From NCBI RefSeq assembly GCF_013318015.2, contig NZ_CP115841.1:1426001-1490000 (forward strand): a stretch of DNA of 64,000 nt. Direction: 5' to 3'. The notes below the pieces were generated by a model. It was not told the origin of the DNA. It did no database searches and saw only the letters and a list, made by a program, of their open reading frames with translations. The position numbers and the translations under genes were made by a program. This document shows positions 1-8,840 of this stretch, piece by piece (position 1 is the first letter of the stretch; every line of letters starts with the position of its first letter). This stretch comes from Agrobacterium tumefaciens. Its GTDB lineage: Bacteria > Pseudomonadota > Alphaproteobacteria > Rhizobiales > Rhizobiaceae.

Positions 1-458
1 GCAACACCCTTCTTCGACATCTTTGCGGCGATCTGGCCCTGAATGTAGCGGCCTTCATAGAAACGCGAATTGTAGGTTGCGACGTTTTCGGCGGTCTTGA
101 AGCCGGTGGCGTGCTCGAACTTCACCTTGGGGAACTTCTGGGCAACCTTAACGGTCGCATCCATGAAGCCGAAGGAAGTGGTGAAGACCAGCTCACAGCC
201 GGAACGTGCCATGCGCTCGATGGCGCGTTCGGCATCCGGGCCTTCCGGAACGCTTTCGAGGAACGGCGTTTCGATCTTGTCGCCGAAATGCTTCTGCAGC
301 TCTTCGCGACCGATTTCATGCGCCTGCGTCCAGCCGCCATCGGTGCGGCTGCCGACATAGATGAAGCAGACCTTCTTTGCGTCGGCGGCCTCAGCCGAAG
401 AAACGACGCCTCCAAGAGCCGCTATGGAAGCAGCAAGTGCGATGACCAGTTTTTTCAT
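1..458 (-). CDS. Bmp-family ABC transporter substrate-binding protein (partial, C-terminus outside window)
   Basis: The first 152 residues are visible, starting MKKLVIALAAS and followed by a classic signal peptide that ends near AEA-AD around residue 25. There is no lipobox cysteine, so a free periplasmic protein is expected. The mature start (KKVCFIYVGS, then DGGWTQAHE) matches the Bmp/PnrA family of purine nucleoside or simple-sugar binding proteins. It lies 37 bases downstream of two permeases and an ATPase on the same strand, so it is the last visible gene of a complete importer. The substrate cannot be settled from sequence; purine nucleosides or deoxynucleosides are typical for the family. 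Family call sure, substrate inferred. Confidence 0.9.
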   Translation of the reverse strand, partial: MKKLVIALAASIAALGGVVSSAEAADAKKVCFIYVGSRTDGGWTQAHEIGREELQKHFGDKIETPFLESVPEGPDAERAIERMARSGCELVFTTSFGFMDATVKVAQKFPKVKFEHATGFKTAENVATYNSRFYEGRYIQGQIAAKMSKKGV

Positions 459-495
459 TTTTACCCCTGTTTGGTTTGGAGACTGGAAGTTTTTC

Positions 496-1419
496 TCACC
501 GGTCCGGCACGAAGGATTTGCCCAGCGATGCCGGCGTGTTGATCAAGGTCGTGCGGCGATTATGCGAGATGATGACCAGCACGACAATAGTTGCGATATA
601 GGGCAGCGCCGAAAGCAGTTGCGACGGCACGCCAATGCCGAATGCCTGGGCGTGCAACTGCCCGATGGTGACAGCGCCGAACAGATAACCGCCTGCCAGC
701 ACCCGCCATGGACGCCAGGACGCGAAGACGACGAGCGCCAGTGCAATCCAGCCGCGCCCGGCCGACATGTTTTCCACCCATTGCGGCGTATAGACCAGCG
801 AAAGCTGCGCGCCGGCAAGCCCCGCGCACGCACCGCCGAACATGACAGCCAGATAGCGTGTGCGGATGACGTTGATGCCAAGCGCATGGGCAGAACCGTG
901 ATTGTCGCCGATGGCGCGGATCTTGAGACCCGTGCGGCTCTTGAACAAAAACCAGCTTATGCCGGCAACGAGCGCGATGGACATGTAGAAGATCAGGTCT
1001 TGTCGGAACAGCAAGGGGCCGATGAAGGGTATCTCCGACAGCACCGGAAAGACGATGGGCTGCAGCTTGACGCCCGGCAGGCCAACGAAGCTTTCGCCCA
1101 GCATGCCGGAAACGCCAAGACCGAGAATGGTCAGCGCAAGGCCAGTCGCCACCTGGTTGGTAACGAGCGTCAGCGTCAGGAAACCGAAGAGCAGCGAGAA
1201 AACCGCGCCCGACGCGATACCGGCCAGAATGCCAAGATAGGGCGAACCGGTCATATGCGCGGCAGCGAAAGCGCAGACCGCACCCATGATCATCATGCCC
1301 TCGACGCCGAGATTAAGGACGCCGGAGCGTTCCGCCACCAGCTCGCCCGAGGCGGCAAGGACGAGCGGTGTGGCGGCAGTGATGACCGTGAGAAGGATGG
1401 CCTGAAGCATATCCATCAT
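496..1419 (-). CDS. ABC transporter permease, Bmp/nucleoside type (second permease)
   Basis: A 307-residue inner-membrane protein with about eight hydrophobic segments, beginning MMDMLQAILLTVITAATPLV. The stretch SGELVAERSGVLNLGVEGMM near residues 25-43 is the conserved N-terminal signature of BPD_transp_2 permeases of the YufQ/NupQ kind. The start overlaps the stop of the upstream permease by four bases, which suggests translational coupling. It would form the heterodimeric channel with that permease and be energised by the double-domain ATPase. Length is normal for the family and no defect is seen. Confidence 0.92.
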   Translation of the reverse strand: MMDMLQAILLTVITAATPLVLAASGELVAERSGVLNLGVEGMMIMGAVCAFAAAHMTGSPYLGILAGIASGAVFSLLFGFLTLTLVTNQVATGLALTILGLGVSGMLGESFVGLPGVKLQPIVFPVLSEIPFIGPLLFRQDLIFYMSIALVAGISWFLFKSRTGLKIRAIGDNHGSAHALGINVIRTRYLAVMFGGACAGLAGAQLSLVYTPQWVENMSAGRGWIALALVVFASWRPWRVLAGGYLFGAVTIGQLHAQAFGIGVPSQLLSALPYIATIVVLVIISHNRRTTLINTPASLGKSFVPDR

Positions 1420-2507
1420 GCCGCTCCTTGGCTGTTATGCGCCTTGCCGGTGAAGACGACCCTGATGCGGTAGAAGATCAACGTATCGCAGGAGAGTACG
1501 AAGAACAGCATCAGCCCCTGAAACACACGCGTCACCTTGTCAGACACACCGATGGAAAGCTGCGCCGCCTCACCACCAAGATAGGTCAGTGCAAGCACCA
1601 GCCCGGAGAGGATGATACCGAGCGGATTGAGGCGGCCTAGAAAGGCGACGATGATGGCGGTGAAGCCGTAACCCGGAGAAATGCTGGGCTGAAGATGGCC
1701 GATGGAGCCGGAGGCTTCCGAAATGCCCGCAAGCCCGGCAAGCGCGCCGGAAAGCAGCATCGAAAACCAGACCATGCGGCTCGATGAGAAACCGGCAAAA
1801 CGCCCTGCCCGCGCCGATTGGCCAAGAACCGTAACCTCGAAGCCTTTCAGCATGTAACGCATCATGAACCACAGCGCGATGGCCGCTACGATGGCAAACA
1901 CGAAACCCCAATGCGCCCGGCCCGATGCCAGCATTTCCGGCAGCACTGCGCTCTCGTTGAAGGGTTTCGTCTGCGGGAAGTTATAGCCGCCCGGATCGCG
2001 CCAGATGCCGCGCGTCAGCCAGTCGAGAAAAAGCTGCGCGACATAGACCAGCATCAGGCTGACGAGGATTTCGTTGGTGTTGAACTTCGTCTTCAACAGC
2101 GCCGGAATACCGGCATAGAGTGCGCCACCGATGGCGCCCATAACCAGCATCAACGGCAGGATGAGTGGCGAATGCCAGTCCGGATAAAGCACCGGCAGGA
2201 TGGAACCGGTGATCGCGCCGATGGTGAATTGTCCTTCCGCGCCGATGTTCCAGTTGTTGGAGCGATAACAGATAGACAGGCCAACCGCGATCAGGATCAG
2301 CGGTGCGGCCTTGATCGCCAGCTCATGCAGCGACCAGACCTCCAGCAGTGGCTCGATGAAAAAGGCGTAAAGCGCATCAAGCGGATTTTTACCGAGTATG
2401 GCGAACATGATGGCGCCGACGAGCAGCGTCAGCACCAGTGCCAGAAGCGGCGAGAGAAGGGTAAATAGCTTCGAGATCCCTGCCCGTTTTTCAAGCTCAA
2501 TGCGCAT
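1416..2507 (-). CDS. ABC transporter permease, Bmp/nucleoside type (first permease)
   Basis: A 363-residue polytopic membrane protein of the BPD_transp_2 family, YufP/NupP-like. It contains the sequence GLSICYRSNNWNIGAEGQ near residues 77-94, which corresponds to the conserved region of these permeases and parallels NLGVEG in its partner. The gene overlaps the ATPase gene upstream by 11 bases and the next permease by four, so all are one transcription unit. Function is the membrane channel of the importer. No unusual features. Confidence 0.92.
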   Translation of the reverse strand: MRIELEKRAGISKLFTLLSPLLALVLTLLVGAIMFAILGKNPLDALYAFFIEPLLEVWSLHELAIKAAPLILIAVGLSICYRSNNWNIGAEGQFTIGAITGSILPVLYPDWHSPLILPLMLVMGAIGGALYAGIPALLKTKFNTNEILVSLMLVYVAQLFLDWLTRGIWRDPGGYNFPQTKPFNESAVLPEMLASGRAHWGFVFAIVAAIALWFMMRYMLKGFEVTVLGQSARAGRFAGFSSSRMVWFSMLLSGALAGLAGISEASGSIGHLQPSISPGYGFTAIIVAFLGRLNPLGIILSGLVLALTYLGGEAAQLSIGVSDKVTRVFQGLMLFFVLSCDTLIFYRIRVVFTGKAHNSQGAA

Positions 2508-4065
2508 GCTGGGCGGCTCCTGACTGTGTGTGGACGCCGCCCATCAGCAGGCCGATCTTTTCAAGCGTCATGTCTTCCACCGGATAGGCCTGCGAAAGCT
2601 GCCCATCGGAAATGACTGCGATATTGGTGGCGACCTCGAAGATTTCATCGAGGTCCTGGCTGATGACGATGACGGCAGAGCCGGCTTTGGCGAGATCGAC
2701 AAGCGCCTGCCGGATACGGCTCGCCGCCCCCGCATCCACACCCCATGTTGGCTGGTTGACAACAAGCACGGCCGGTTGACGATCCAGCTCTCGCCCGACG
2801 ATGAATTTTTGCAGATTGCCACCCGACAGAGATCCCGCCAGCGGATCTGCCCCGCTTTTGCGCACATCCATGGTTTCCGATATGCGCCGCGCCGCCGCCT
2901 TGATAGCTGAACCCCTGACGATGCGCAGAAAACCGCCCGTCAGAAAGGCCTTACGGTCGGAGCGCGCCCGCGCCAGCAGAAGATTGTCGGAAAGGCTCAT
3001 GCCGGGAACCGCGGCATGGCCGTGGCGCTCCTCGGGTACGAAACCGGCGCCCATCAGCCGTCGGCCATTGATGCCGATGCGGCCGACCGGCTTGCCGCGG
3101 AGATGGATCGCATCATTATTATAGACGGGATATTCGCCCGAAAGCGCATCGAACAACTCGCCCTGCCCGTTTCCGGCAACCCCGGCAATCGCCAGCACTT
3201 CGCCGGCGCGCACAGTCATGGAAACCGCTTTCAACGCCACGGCAAAGGGCGTGCGTGGCGCAACGGAAAGCCCCATGACTTCGATCTGCGGTTGACCGAG
3301 GGCGTCGCCCGTCGGTCGCGAAACGCTTGCGACATCACTGCCCACCATCATGCGCGCCAGAGATGCCGGTGTTTCCTTGCGCGGATCGCAGGCGCCCGTA
3401 ACCTTGCCATGGCGCAGAACGGTGGCGCGGTCGCAGATACGCTGCACCTCTTCCAGCCGGTGGCTGATATAAAGCACCGAACGGCCTTCGGCCTTCAGCT
3501 TCGCCAGCGTCTCGAACAGCTTGTCCGCCTCCTGCGGCGTCAAAACCGAGGTCGGCTCGTCGAGAATGATAAGGCGCGGGTTCTGCAACAGGGCGCGCAC
3601 GATCTCGATACGCTGGCGCTCGCCAACCGAAAGATCGGCGACATGCGCATTGGGATCGAGAGGCAGGCCATAGGCGCGCGAAAGCTGTTCCGCTTCCTTG
3701 GCGATTTCCTTCAATGAAATTTTCGGGTCTAGCGACAGGGCGATGTTTTCAGCAACCGTCAACGCCTCAAACAGGGAGAAATGCTGGAAGACCATGCCGA
3801 TGCCGAGCCTGCGGGCCTCGCTTGGCGAACCTATGGAAACCGGCTGACCCTGCCAGACGATATCACCCTCGCTCGGCGAGAGCACGCCGAACAGCATCTT
3901 GACGAGCGTGGACTTGCCCGCGCCGTTTTCACCCAGAAGCGCGTGGATTTCGCCCGGCGCTATATCGAGGTCGATGCCGTTGCATGCGGCGAAATTGCCG
4001 AACAGCTTGGTCAGCTTGCGAACGGACAGGAGAGGCACGGCCTCCGGCGCCATAGTTCCAGTCAC
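2497..4065 (-). CDS. ABC transporter ATP-binding protein with two nucleotide-binding domains (Bmp/nucleoside importer)
   Basis: A 522-residue tandem ATPase. The N-terminal domain has Walker A GENGAGKST near residue 45, signature LSVGERQRIE and Walker B LIILDEPTS. The C-terminal domain has a degenerate Walker A (VAGVAGNGQGEL) and signature SGGNLQKFIVGRE with VVNQPTWGVD as degenerate Walker B, as usual for the sugar/nucleoside (YufO, RbsA) class, where only one site hydrolyses well. The GTG start at 4065 is preferred because AGAGGGA lies five bases upstream; an ATG follows four codons later. It is the first gene of the operon. Confidence 0.93.
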   Translation of the reverse strand: MTGTMAPEAVPLLSVRKLTKLFGNFAACNGIDLDIAPGEIHALLGENGAGKSTLVKMLFGVLSPSEGDIVWQGQPVSIGSPSEARRLGIGMVFQHFSLFEALTVAENIALSLDPKISLKEIAKEAEQLSRAYGLPLDPNAHVADLSVGERQRIEIVRALLQNPRLIILDEPTSVLTPQEADKLFETLAKLKAEGRSVLYISHRLEEVQRICDRATVLRHGKVTGACDPRKETPASLARMMVGSDVASVSRPTGDALGQPQIEVMGLSVAPRTPFAVALKAVSMTVRAGEVLAIAGVAGNGQGELFDALSGEYPVYNNDAIHLRGKPVGRIGINGRRLMGAGFVPEERHGHAAVPGMSLSDNLLLARARSDRKAFLTGGFLRIVRGSAIKAAARRISETMDVRKSGADPLAGSLSGGNLQKFIVGRELDRQPAVLVVNQPTWGVDAGAASRIRQALVDLAKAGSAVIVISQDLDEIFEVATNIAVISDGQLSQAYPVEDMTLEKIGLLMGGVHTQSGAAQHAH

Positions 4066-4084
4066 GAATTCCCTCTCTACACCG

Positions 4085-4260
4085 GCTACCCATGCTTTCT
4101 TCGAAGCATTTCAGCAACCGTGGTCATTGTTCCCAATCAGGCTACAACACGTATGCAATGCTGCGCGATCATGATTTATTGATAACTGTTTTGCTGCTGC
4201 GCACAACTGAAAAAGACGTTGCTTAAATGCAATTTGCACAAGCAATAAACGGCTTTACGC
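4085..4260. other. Intergenic region between two minus-strand genes (bmp-type operon promoter region)
   Basis: AT-rich spacer ahead of the ABC ATPase gene. It contains a short hairpin ATGCTT-N6-AAGCAT at 4091-4108 close to the ATPase start, which could act as an operator or leader hairpin. No confident promoter hexamers were identified. The phosphatidylcholine synthase gene ends just to the right, so the operon promoter must lie here. Confidence 0.35.
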
Positions 4261-4265
4261 TTTTC

Positions 4266-4991
4266 TTATTTCGCGCCGAGCGCGGGGAAAAACTGCAATA
4301 TTCCGCCGATGCAATAGAGATAAAGCCCGCTCGCCACGAAGCCGATCACCGCCCAGGACGGCGTTTCGAAATGCATCAGCAACGCATAACCGCCAAGCGC
4401 GCACCAGACGAACACGATTGCCAGATTAAGCGGTCGCAATCGCTTCACGCGCACCGGATGCAGGAAATTGATCGGCAGGAATGTCAGGAACACCGAGATG
4501 GTAACGACCGTCATGGCTGTTGTGGCGCTGGCATCCATGACGAACAGCGTGAACACCACCATGTTCCACACCACCGGGAAGCCGGAGAAGAAATATTCAT
4601 CCGTCTTCATACCCATGTCGGCATAATAGATGGCGCTCGACACCACGATCATGCCAGCCGCCACGAAGGACAGCGGCTCGCCGATCATGCCGCTCTGGTA
4701 AAGCGCAAAGGCGGGCAAGAGCACATAGGTGACATAGTCGATGATATTGTCGAGCGTATCGCCGGACCAGTTGGGCAGAACTTCCTTCACCCGAACCTTG
4801 CGGGCGATGGGTCCGTCAATGCCATCCACCAGCAGCGCAAGCCCCAGCCACCAGAACATGTCGACAAAGCGGTGCTCGGAAGCGGCGACGACGCCAAGAA
4901 AAGCCAGAAACGACCCGGATGCCGTCAAAATATGAACGGAAAAGGCGCGGATTTCCGCGTAGGGAACACGCTTGTAGTTGAAAATTTTCAT
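4266..4991 (-). CDS. pcs: Phosphatidylcholine synthase
   Basis: A 241-residue integral membrane enzyme that condenses CDP-diacylglycerol with choline to give phosphatidylcholine and CMP, the one-step route found in rhizobia and agrobacteria. The CDP-alcohol phosphotransferase motif DG-x2-AR-x8-G-x3-D-x3-D is intact (DGIDGPIAR, then GDTLDNIID near residues 59-85). The start at 4991 (MKIFNYKRVPYAE) gives the 241-residue length I recall for the Sinorhizobium enzyme; an upstream in-frame ATG at 5018 would add nine residues. It stands alone, with a 208-base gap to the divergent monooxygenase gene. Recognition is strong. Confidence 0.93.
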   Translation of the reverse strand: MKIFNYKRVPYAEIRAFSVHILTASGSFLAFLGVVAASEHRFVDMFWWLGLALLVDGIDGPIARKVRVKEVLPNWSGDTLDNIIDYVTYVLLPAFALYQSGMIGEPLSFVAAGMIVVSSAIYYADMGMKTDEYFFSGFPVVWNMVVFTLFVMDASATTAMTVVTISVFLTFLPINFLHPVRVKRLRPLNLAIVFVWCALGGYALLMHFETPSWAVIGFVASGLYLYCIGGILQFFPALGAK

Positions 4992-5200
4992 GGTCAGCGT
5001 CTGCGCCCCGCTTTTCATCCGCCCTGTTCATTCCGGTATGCGGCCATTCACCACGCTTTGCAACCGGCTGATCTGGCTTATCCTAGGACTAATATAGCGG
5101 TACAACCAACGAATGTGTACGCCGGGATGTTCCGGGGTCAAAGTGGATTTACCCGCGCAAAGCCTTTATGATGCCTTGGAAATAACAACGGATCAGGACC

Positions 5201-6409
5201 ATGAGACACTTCGATATCGCCATTACCGGTGCGGGACTTGCGGGCCAGATTGCGGCCATAGCGCTTGCGCGGGCGGGCCGCCACGTGGCGCTTGTTGCGC
5301 CCTCCAGCGAAAAGAAGGACCGGCGCACGACGGCGCTGATGGACCAGTCGATCCGCTTCATGGACCGCCTTGGCCTCTGGTCGCGCATAGCCCCTGCCGC
5401 AGCCCGTCTTTCCACCATGCAGATCATTGACGGCACCGACCGCCTGCTGCGCGCGCCCACCGTGCAGTTCCGCTCCTCTGAAATCGGGCTGGATGCATTC
5501 GGCTGGAATATTCCCAATGAGGCGCTGCTTGGCGTGCTTAGCGAAGCGGTCGAACAGGAACACAATATTACCCGCTTCGAAACCACCGCCGAGACGATTG
5601 ATATCGGCAACGACCGTGTATCGGTAACACTTGGCGATGGTGAAGCGCTCTCCGCCGATTTTCTGATCGGCGCGGATGGCAGGAAGTCGATGGTGCGGGA
5701 TGCAGCCGCAATCGGCGTCAAATCCTGGTCCTATCCGCAGACGGCCATCGTTTTGAACTTCAGCCATAGCCGGCCGCACGGAAATGTCTCGACAGAATTC
5801 CATACGCCCACGGGCCCTTTCACGCAGGTTCCCCTGCCCGGCGACCGCTCCAGCCTCGTCTGGGTTGTCACTCCAGCGCAAGCGGAAGAGCTGACGGCAC
5901 TGCCGCTTGAAGCGTTCAGCCTCAGGGTGGAGGAGCGCATGCAATCCATGCTCGGCGCCGTTACGGTGGAAGACAGCGTGCAGGCATGGCCACTGTCTTC
6001 CATGACCGCGCATCGCTTCGGCAAGGGCCGCGTCGCCCTGATCGGCGAGGCTGCACATGGTTTCCCGCCCATCGGCGCACAGGGTCTGAACCTCAGCCTG
6101 CGCGACATCATCGCCCTCACCGAACTGCTCGGCGCCGTCTCCGACCGCCCGATTGCGGCGGATGCCGGCAGCAGCTTCGACCGCAAGCGGCGGGCGGATG
6201 TCTACACCCGCACCCTCAGCGTCGATCTCCTCAACCGGTCGCTGCTTTCCGATCTACTGCCGGTGCAGATGGCGCGCGCGGCTGGTCTGCATGTGTTATC
6301 CGGCATCGGCACGCTCAGAAGCATGGTCATGCGCGAAGGCATCGAGCCGGGGCGCGGGCTGAAGGCCCTGCCCTCGCTGCTGTTCGGCAGCTTCAAAAAG
6401 GCTGGATGA
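5201..6409 (+). CDS. UbiH/UbiF-family FAD-dependent monooxygenase
   Basis: A 402-residue flavoprotein of the UbiH/UbiF/VisC/COQ6 family, which hydroxylates the ubiquinone ring. Seen: the dinucleotide-binding GAGLAG near residue 10, the FLIGADGRKSMVR motif near residues 153-165, and GEAAHGFPPIGAQGLN near residues 281-296 as the second FAD motif, with E in place of the usual D. It is a single gene; its last 17 bases overlap the end of the convergent carrier gene. Which ring position it hydroxylates cannot be told (rhizobia use several paralogues, including the broad-specificity UbiL). Confidence 0.88.
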   Translation: MRHFDIAITGAGLAGQIAAIALARAGRHVALVAPSSEKKDRRTTALMDQSIRFMDRLGLWSRIAPAAARLSTMQIIDGTDRLLRAPTVQFRSSEIGLDAFGWNIPNEALLGVLSEAVEQEHNITRFETTAETIDIGNDRVSVTLGDGEALSADFLIGADGRKSMVRDAAAIGVKSWSYPQTAIVLNFSHSRPHGNVSTEFHTPTGPFTQVPLPGDRSSLVWVVTPAQAEELTALPLEAFSLRVEERMQSMLGAVTVEDSVQAWPLSSMTAHRFGKGRVALIGEAAHGFPPIGAQGLNLSLRDIIALTELLGAVSDRPIAADAGSSFDRKRRADVYTRTLSVDLLNRSLLSDLLPVQMARAAGLHVLSGIGTLRSMVMREGIEPGRGLKALPSLLFGSFKKAG

Positions 6410-7343
6410 AATAAACCACGCCCGTCAGCGTGAAGACCGAAAGCACCGTCGAAATCAGGATCGTCGCCGACGCCCTCTCCTGCCAGACGTGATATTGCTG
6501 ACCGATGACGAAGACATTTGTCGCGGTCGGCAAGCCCGCAAGCAGCACGGCGGAATAGATCCATACCGGTTCGAACCGCCCGAGCGACGAGAGCACAAGA
6601 TAAGCGGCAAGCGGATGCAGGATAAGCTTTGCCGGGACGATATAGCTGATTTCGACCGGCACCCGCTTCATTGGCCGCAGCGCCAGCGTGACACCCATGG
6701 CAAACAGAGCGCATGGTGCCGCCGATTGCGCCAGATAGTCCACCAGCCGCTGCACCGCCTCCGGCGGCTGCCATGACAGCGAAGCGGCCAGAAAACCGGC
6801 GATTACCGACACGATGAACGGGTGAGTAATGACCTTGCGCGCCACATCCAGCGCAAGCCTTGCTGCAGAGCGCTTGTCACCGCCCGCAACCGCCATCATC
6901 GCCGGTGCGACGATGAAATGGGCGGCGTTTTCGAGACAGACGATCAGCGCGACGGGCACTGCCGCTTTTTCACCGAGCGCCAGAAGCGCAAGCCCCGGAC
7001 CCATATAGCCAATATTGCCGTAGCTTGCCGCGAAACTCTGGATCGTCGTTTCGGCGAGATTGTTCTTTCTCACGAACCGGCCTATCAGGAACACAGCCAA
7101 GAAAATGCCGTAGGTGCAGGCAAGACTGGCGGCAACGAAATCCATGCGCGTCAGTTCTTCCACCGGCGTTTTCGACACCAGCTTAAAAAACAGCGCCGGA
7201 AGCGCCGCATAAATGATGAAGGTGTTCAGCCAGCCCATCGCCTCGACCGGCTGTTTCGTTATGCGCGCCGCGCCGTAGCCGATGAAGATCAGGCCGAAAA
7301 ACGGCAAAAGCAATCCGACGATATCGGCCACAGTCTTTCCCAC
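6393..7343 (-). CDS. AEC-family (auxin efflux carrier-like) transporter
   Basis: A 316-residue membrane protein with about ten hydrophobic segments, split into two five-segment halves by a short polar stretch, as in the AEC/MdcF family of organic-acid or unknown-substrate transporters. The conserved patch SFAASYGNIGYMGPGL near residues 104-119 is the first-half signature with the broken helix, and AGLPTATNVFVIGQQY near residues 269-284 is the second. Substrate unknown; family members carry malonate, malate or are uncharacterised. It ends inside the convergent UbiH-like gene by 17 bases and begins 23 bases after the CcdA-like gene's stop, on the same strand. Confidence 0.88.
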   Translation of the reverse strand: MGKTVADIVGLLLPFFGLIFIGYGAARITKQPVEAMGWLNTFIIYAALPALFFKLVSKTPVEELTRMDFVAASLACTYGIFLAVFLIGRFVRKNNLAETTIQSFAASYGNIGYMGPGLALLALGEKAAVPVALIVCLENAAHFIVAPAMMAVAGGDKRSAARLALDVARKVITHPFIVSVIAGFLAASLSWQPPEAVQRLVDYLAQSAAPCALFAMGVTLALRPMKRVPVEISYIVPAKLILHPLAAYLVLSSLGRFEPVWIYSAVLLAGLPTATNVFVIGQQYHVWQERASATILISTVLSVFTLTGVVYFIQPF

Positions 7344-7366
7344 GCGTATGAAATACGCGGGGAGGC

Positions 7367-8128
7367 TTAGCCGATTTTCATCAGGATCGGAAAGGTCTCC
7401 TGGAACCAGATCGCCACATTGGTGATGAAACCGGTCATGAAAGCGAGGCCGGTGAGCACCAGCAACACACCCATCAGCTTTTCCACAAGACCGAGATGGC
7501 GGCGGAAACGGACGAGGAAACGCATGAAGGAACCGGAAAAGGCGGCAGCAATCCAGAACGGCACCGCAAGGCCAAGCGAATAGACCGCAAGCAGCATCGC
7601 GCCATCGCCAACCGTGTCACGCGAGGCGGCAATGCCGAGGATCGCGCCGAGGACAGGACCGATGCAGGGCGTCCAGCCGAAGGCAAAGGCAAGGCCCATG
7701 ACATAGGCGCCGGAAAGCGTGGCCGGTTTGCCCGCCCCCTGAAACCGCGCCTCGCGCGAGAACAGGCCAATGCGGAAAACGCCGAGAAAATTCAGACCCA
7801 TCAGGATGATGATGAAACCGCCAATCTTGGCGAGAATATCGAGGTTCTGGCGCAACAGCGTGCCGATCGTCGAAGCACCGGCACCCAGCGCCACGAAGAC
7901 CGTGGCAAAACCGAGCGTGAAGAAGAAAGCCGAAAACAGCACGGCCCTGCGGATTTCAGGCCGCGGCGCGGTATTCTCCGTCCTGAACTGCTCCACCGAA
8001 ACACCGGCCATATAGCAGAGGTAAGGCGGCACCAACGGCAGGACGCAGGGCGACAGAAATGAAAGGGCACCGGCCAGAAGCGCGCTGAACAGGGAAATAT
8101 CGGCAATCGACAAGAAAGAACTCCGCAT
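7367..8128 (-). CDS. ccdA: CcdA/DsbD-like thiol-disulfide membrane protein
   Basis: A 253-residue protein with six or more membrane helices that passes electrons from cytoplasmic thioredoxin to periplasmic cytochrome c maturation or related thiol proteins. The two redox cysteines are visible in LSPCVLPLVPPYLCYMAG (residues about 25-42) and GWTPCIGPVLGAI (about 149-161), each followed by the prolines typical of CcdA. The ATG at 8128 is directly next to a palindromic sequence, and no strong ribosome binding site is apparent. The AEC carrier is downstream on the same strand with a 23-base gap, so the two may be co-transcribed. Confidence 0.9.
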   Translation of the reverse strand: MRSSFLSIADISLFSALLAGALSFLSPCVLPLVPPYLCYMAGVSVEQFRTENTAPRPEIRRAVLFSAFFFTLGFATVFVALGAGASTIGTLLRQNLDILAKIGGFIIILMGLNFLGVFRIGLFSREARFQGAGKPATLSGAYVMGLAFAFGWTPCIGPVLGAILGIAASRDTVGDGAMLLAVYSLGLAVPFWIAAAFSGSFMRFLVRFRRHLGLVEKLMGVLLVLTGLAFMTGFITNVAIWFQETFPILMKIG

Positions 8129-8291
8129 TGACGCATGTCTCCCAAAAGCGGGAATCGGTTTTGGGATAACGTCACGCGCAAAAAGATAAGCAAGGTACGT
8201 CGCGATTCCCGAGATTCGCCGCGTTTCACGCTCTCATTTTGGCGCATGCCATTGCCGCAAAACGATTTCACCCGTTTGCCAGACATGTCTG
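8129..8291. repeat. Candidate degenerate Rhizobiales intergenic palindromic repeat(s)
   Basis: Next to the ccdA start is an interrupted palindrome: TGACG (8129-8133) pairs with CGTCA (8170-8174) and, inside it, CCCAAAA (8141-8147) pairs with TTTTGGG (8159-8165). A second possible unit around 8243-8291 shows CAAAACG facing CGTTTG and ends with the perfect 12-base palindrome CAGACATGTCTG (8280-8291). Their layout and the CATGTC-like ends resemble the mosaic palindromic repeats scattered in rhizobial intergenic regions. The assignment rests on resemblance only. The rest of the 326-base gap to tRNA-Lys holds the tRNA promoter and nothing else I can support. Confidence 0.4.
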
Positions 8292-8388
8292 AAGCCGCTT
8301 TTATCCCCAGCCGCCCCCTCTCTCCAATCACCTTTTCGGGGGTGCGACAAAAAAAACCGGATTGATTGTAGAAAGCGCTTTTTTTGGG

Positions 8389-8417
8389 TTGACCGAACGG
8401 ATCGCTCTACCTATGTT
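8389..8417 (+). promoter_or_regulatory. Promoter of tRNA-Lys
   Basis: TTGACC at 8389-8394 and TATGTT at 8412-8417 are separated by 17 bases, a housekeeping sigma factor promoter. Transcription would start near 8424, about 30 bases before the mature tRNA. Confidence 0.65.
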
Positions 8418-8454
8418 CCGCGCACTTCCGAAGGGCATCCCAGCCCCGACACGG

Positions 8455-8530
8455 GAGAGCGTAGCTCAGCCGGTAGAGCAACTGACTTTTAATCAGTAGG
8501 TCCAGGGTTCGAATCCCTGCGCTCTCACCA
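8455..8530 (+). tRNA. tRNA-Lys (anticodon TTT)
   Basis: A 76-base cloverleaf with acceptor stem GAGAGCG / CGCTCTC, encoded CCA at 8528-8530, anticodon stem ACTGA/TCAGT, loop CTTTTAA with anticodon TTT at 8488-8490, and T arm with GGTTCGAATCC. All arms pair fully. Confidence 0.97.
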
Positions 8531-8840
8531 CCTTCATCAAAGATATCAGTAAGTTAAGACGCATAATGCTCATCGATATGTTCGCTGGCGGTAACGATAT
8601 GCGCTTGCGCCGCGTGACTTGAAGTTGCGTTACGACAGATCTCGTCCCTGAAACTGCCTCCCAGAATAACGCAAATCGCCGCCCTCCCCGACACGCCGTC
8701 CCCTGGCTCGCGAACCGGCCGATAAGGCCACTCAATGCAAAGCATGGTACGATGGCGTGTGCTAATACCTGATCCGTGTAGGGGCGACCTTCGGTCCGGA
8801 GGCGGTCGTCGGATTGGCGCGAGCCAAGGGAGAAAGAGCA
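8531..8840. other. Gap after tRNA-Lys with no supported gene
   Basis: About 310 bases between tRNA-Lys and the DUF1003 gene. The open frames here overlap each other, have no ribosome binding site and resemble no family I know. No repeat of the tRNA 3' end, integrase or other integration trace was recognised. Confidence 0.4.
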
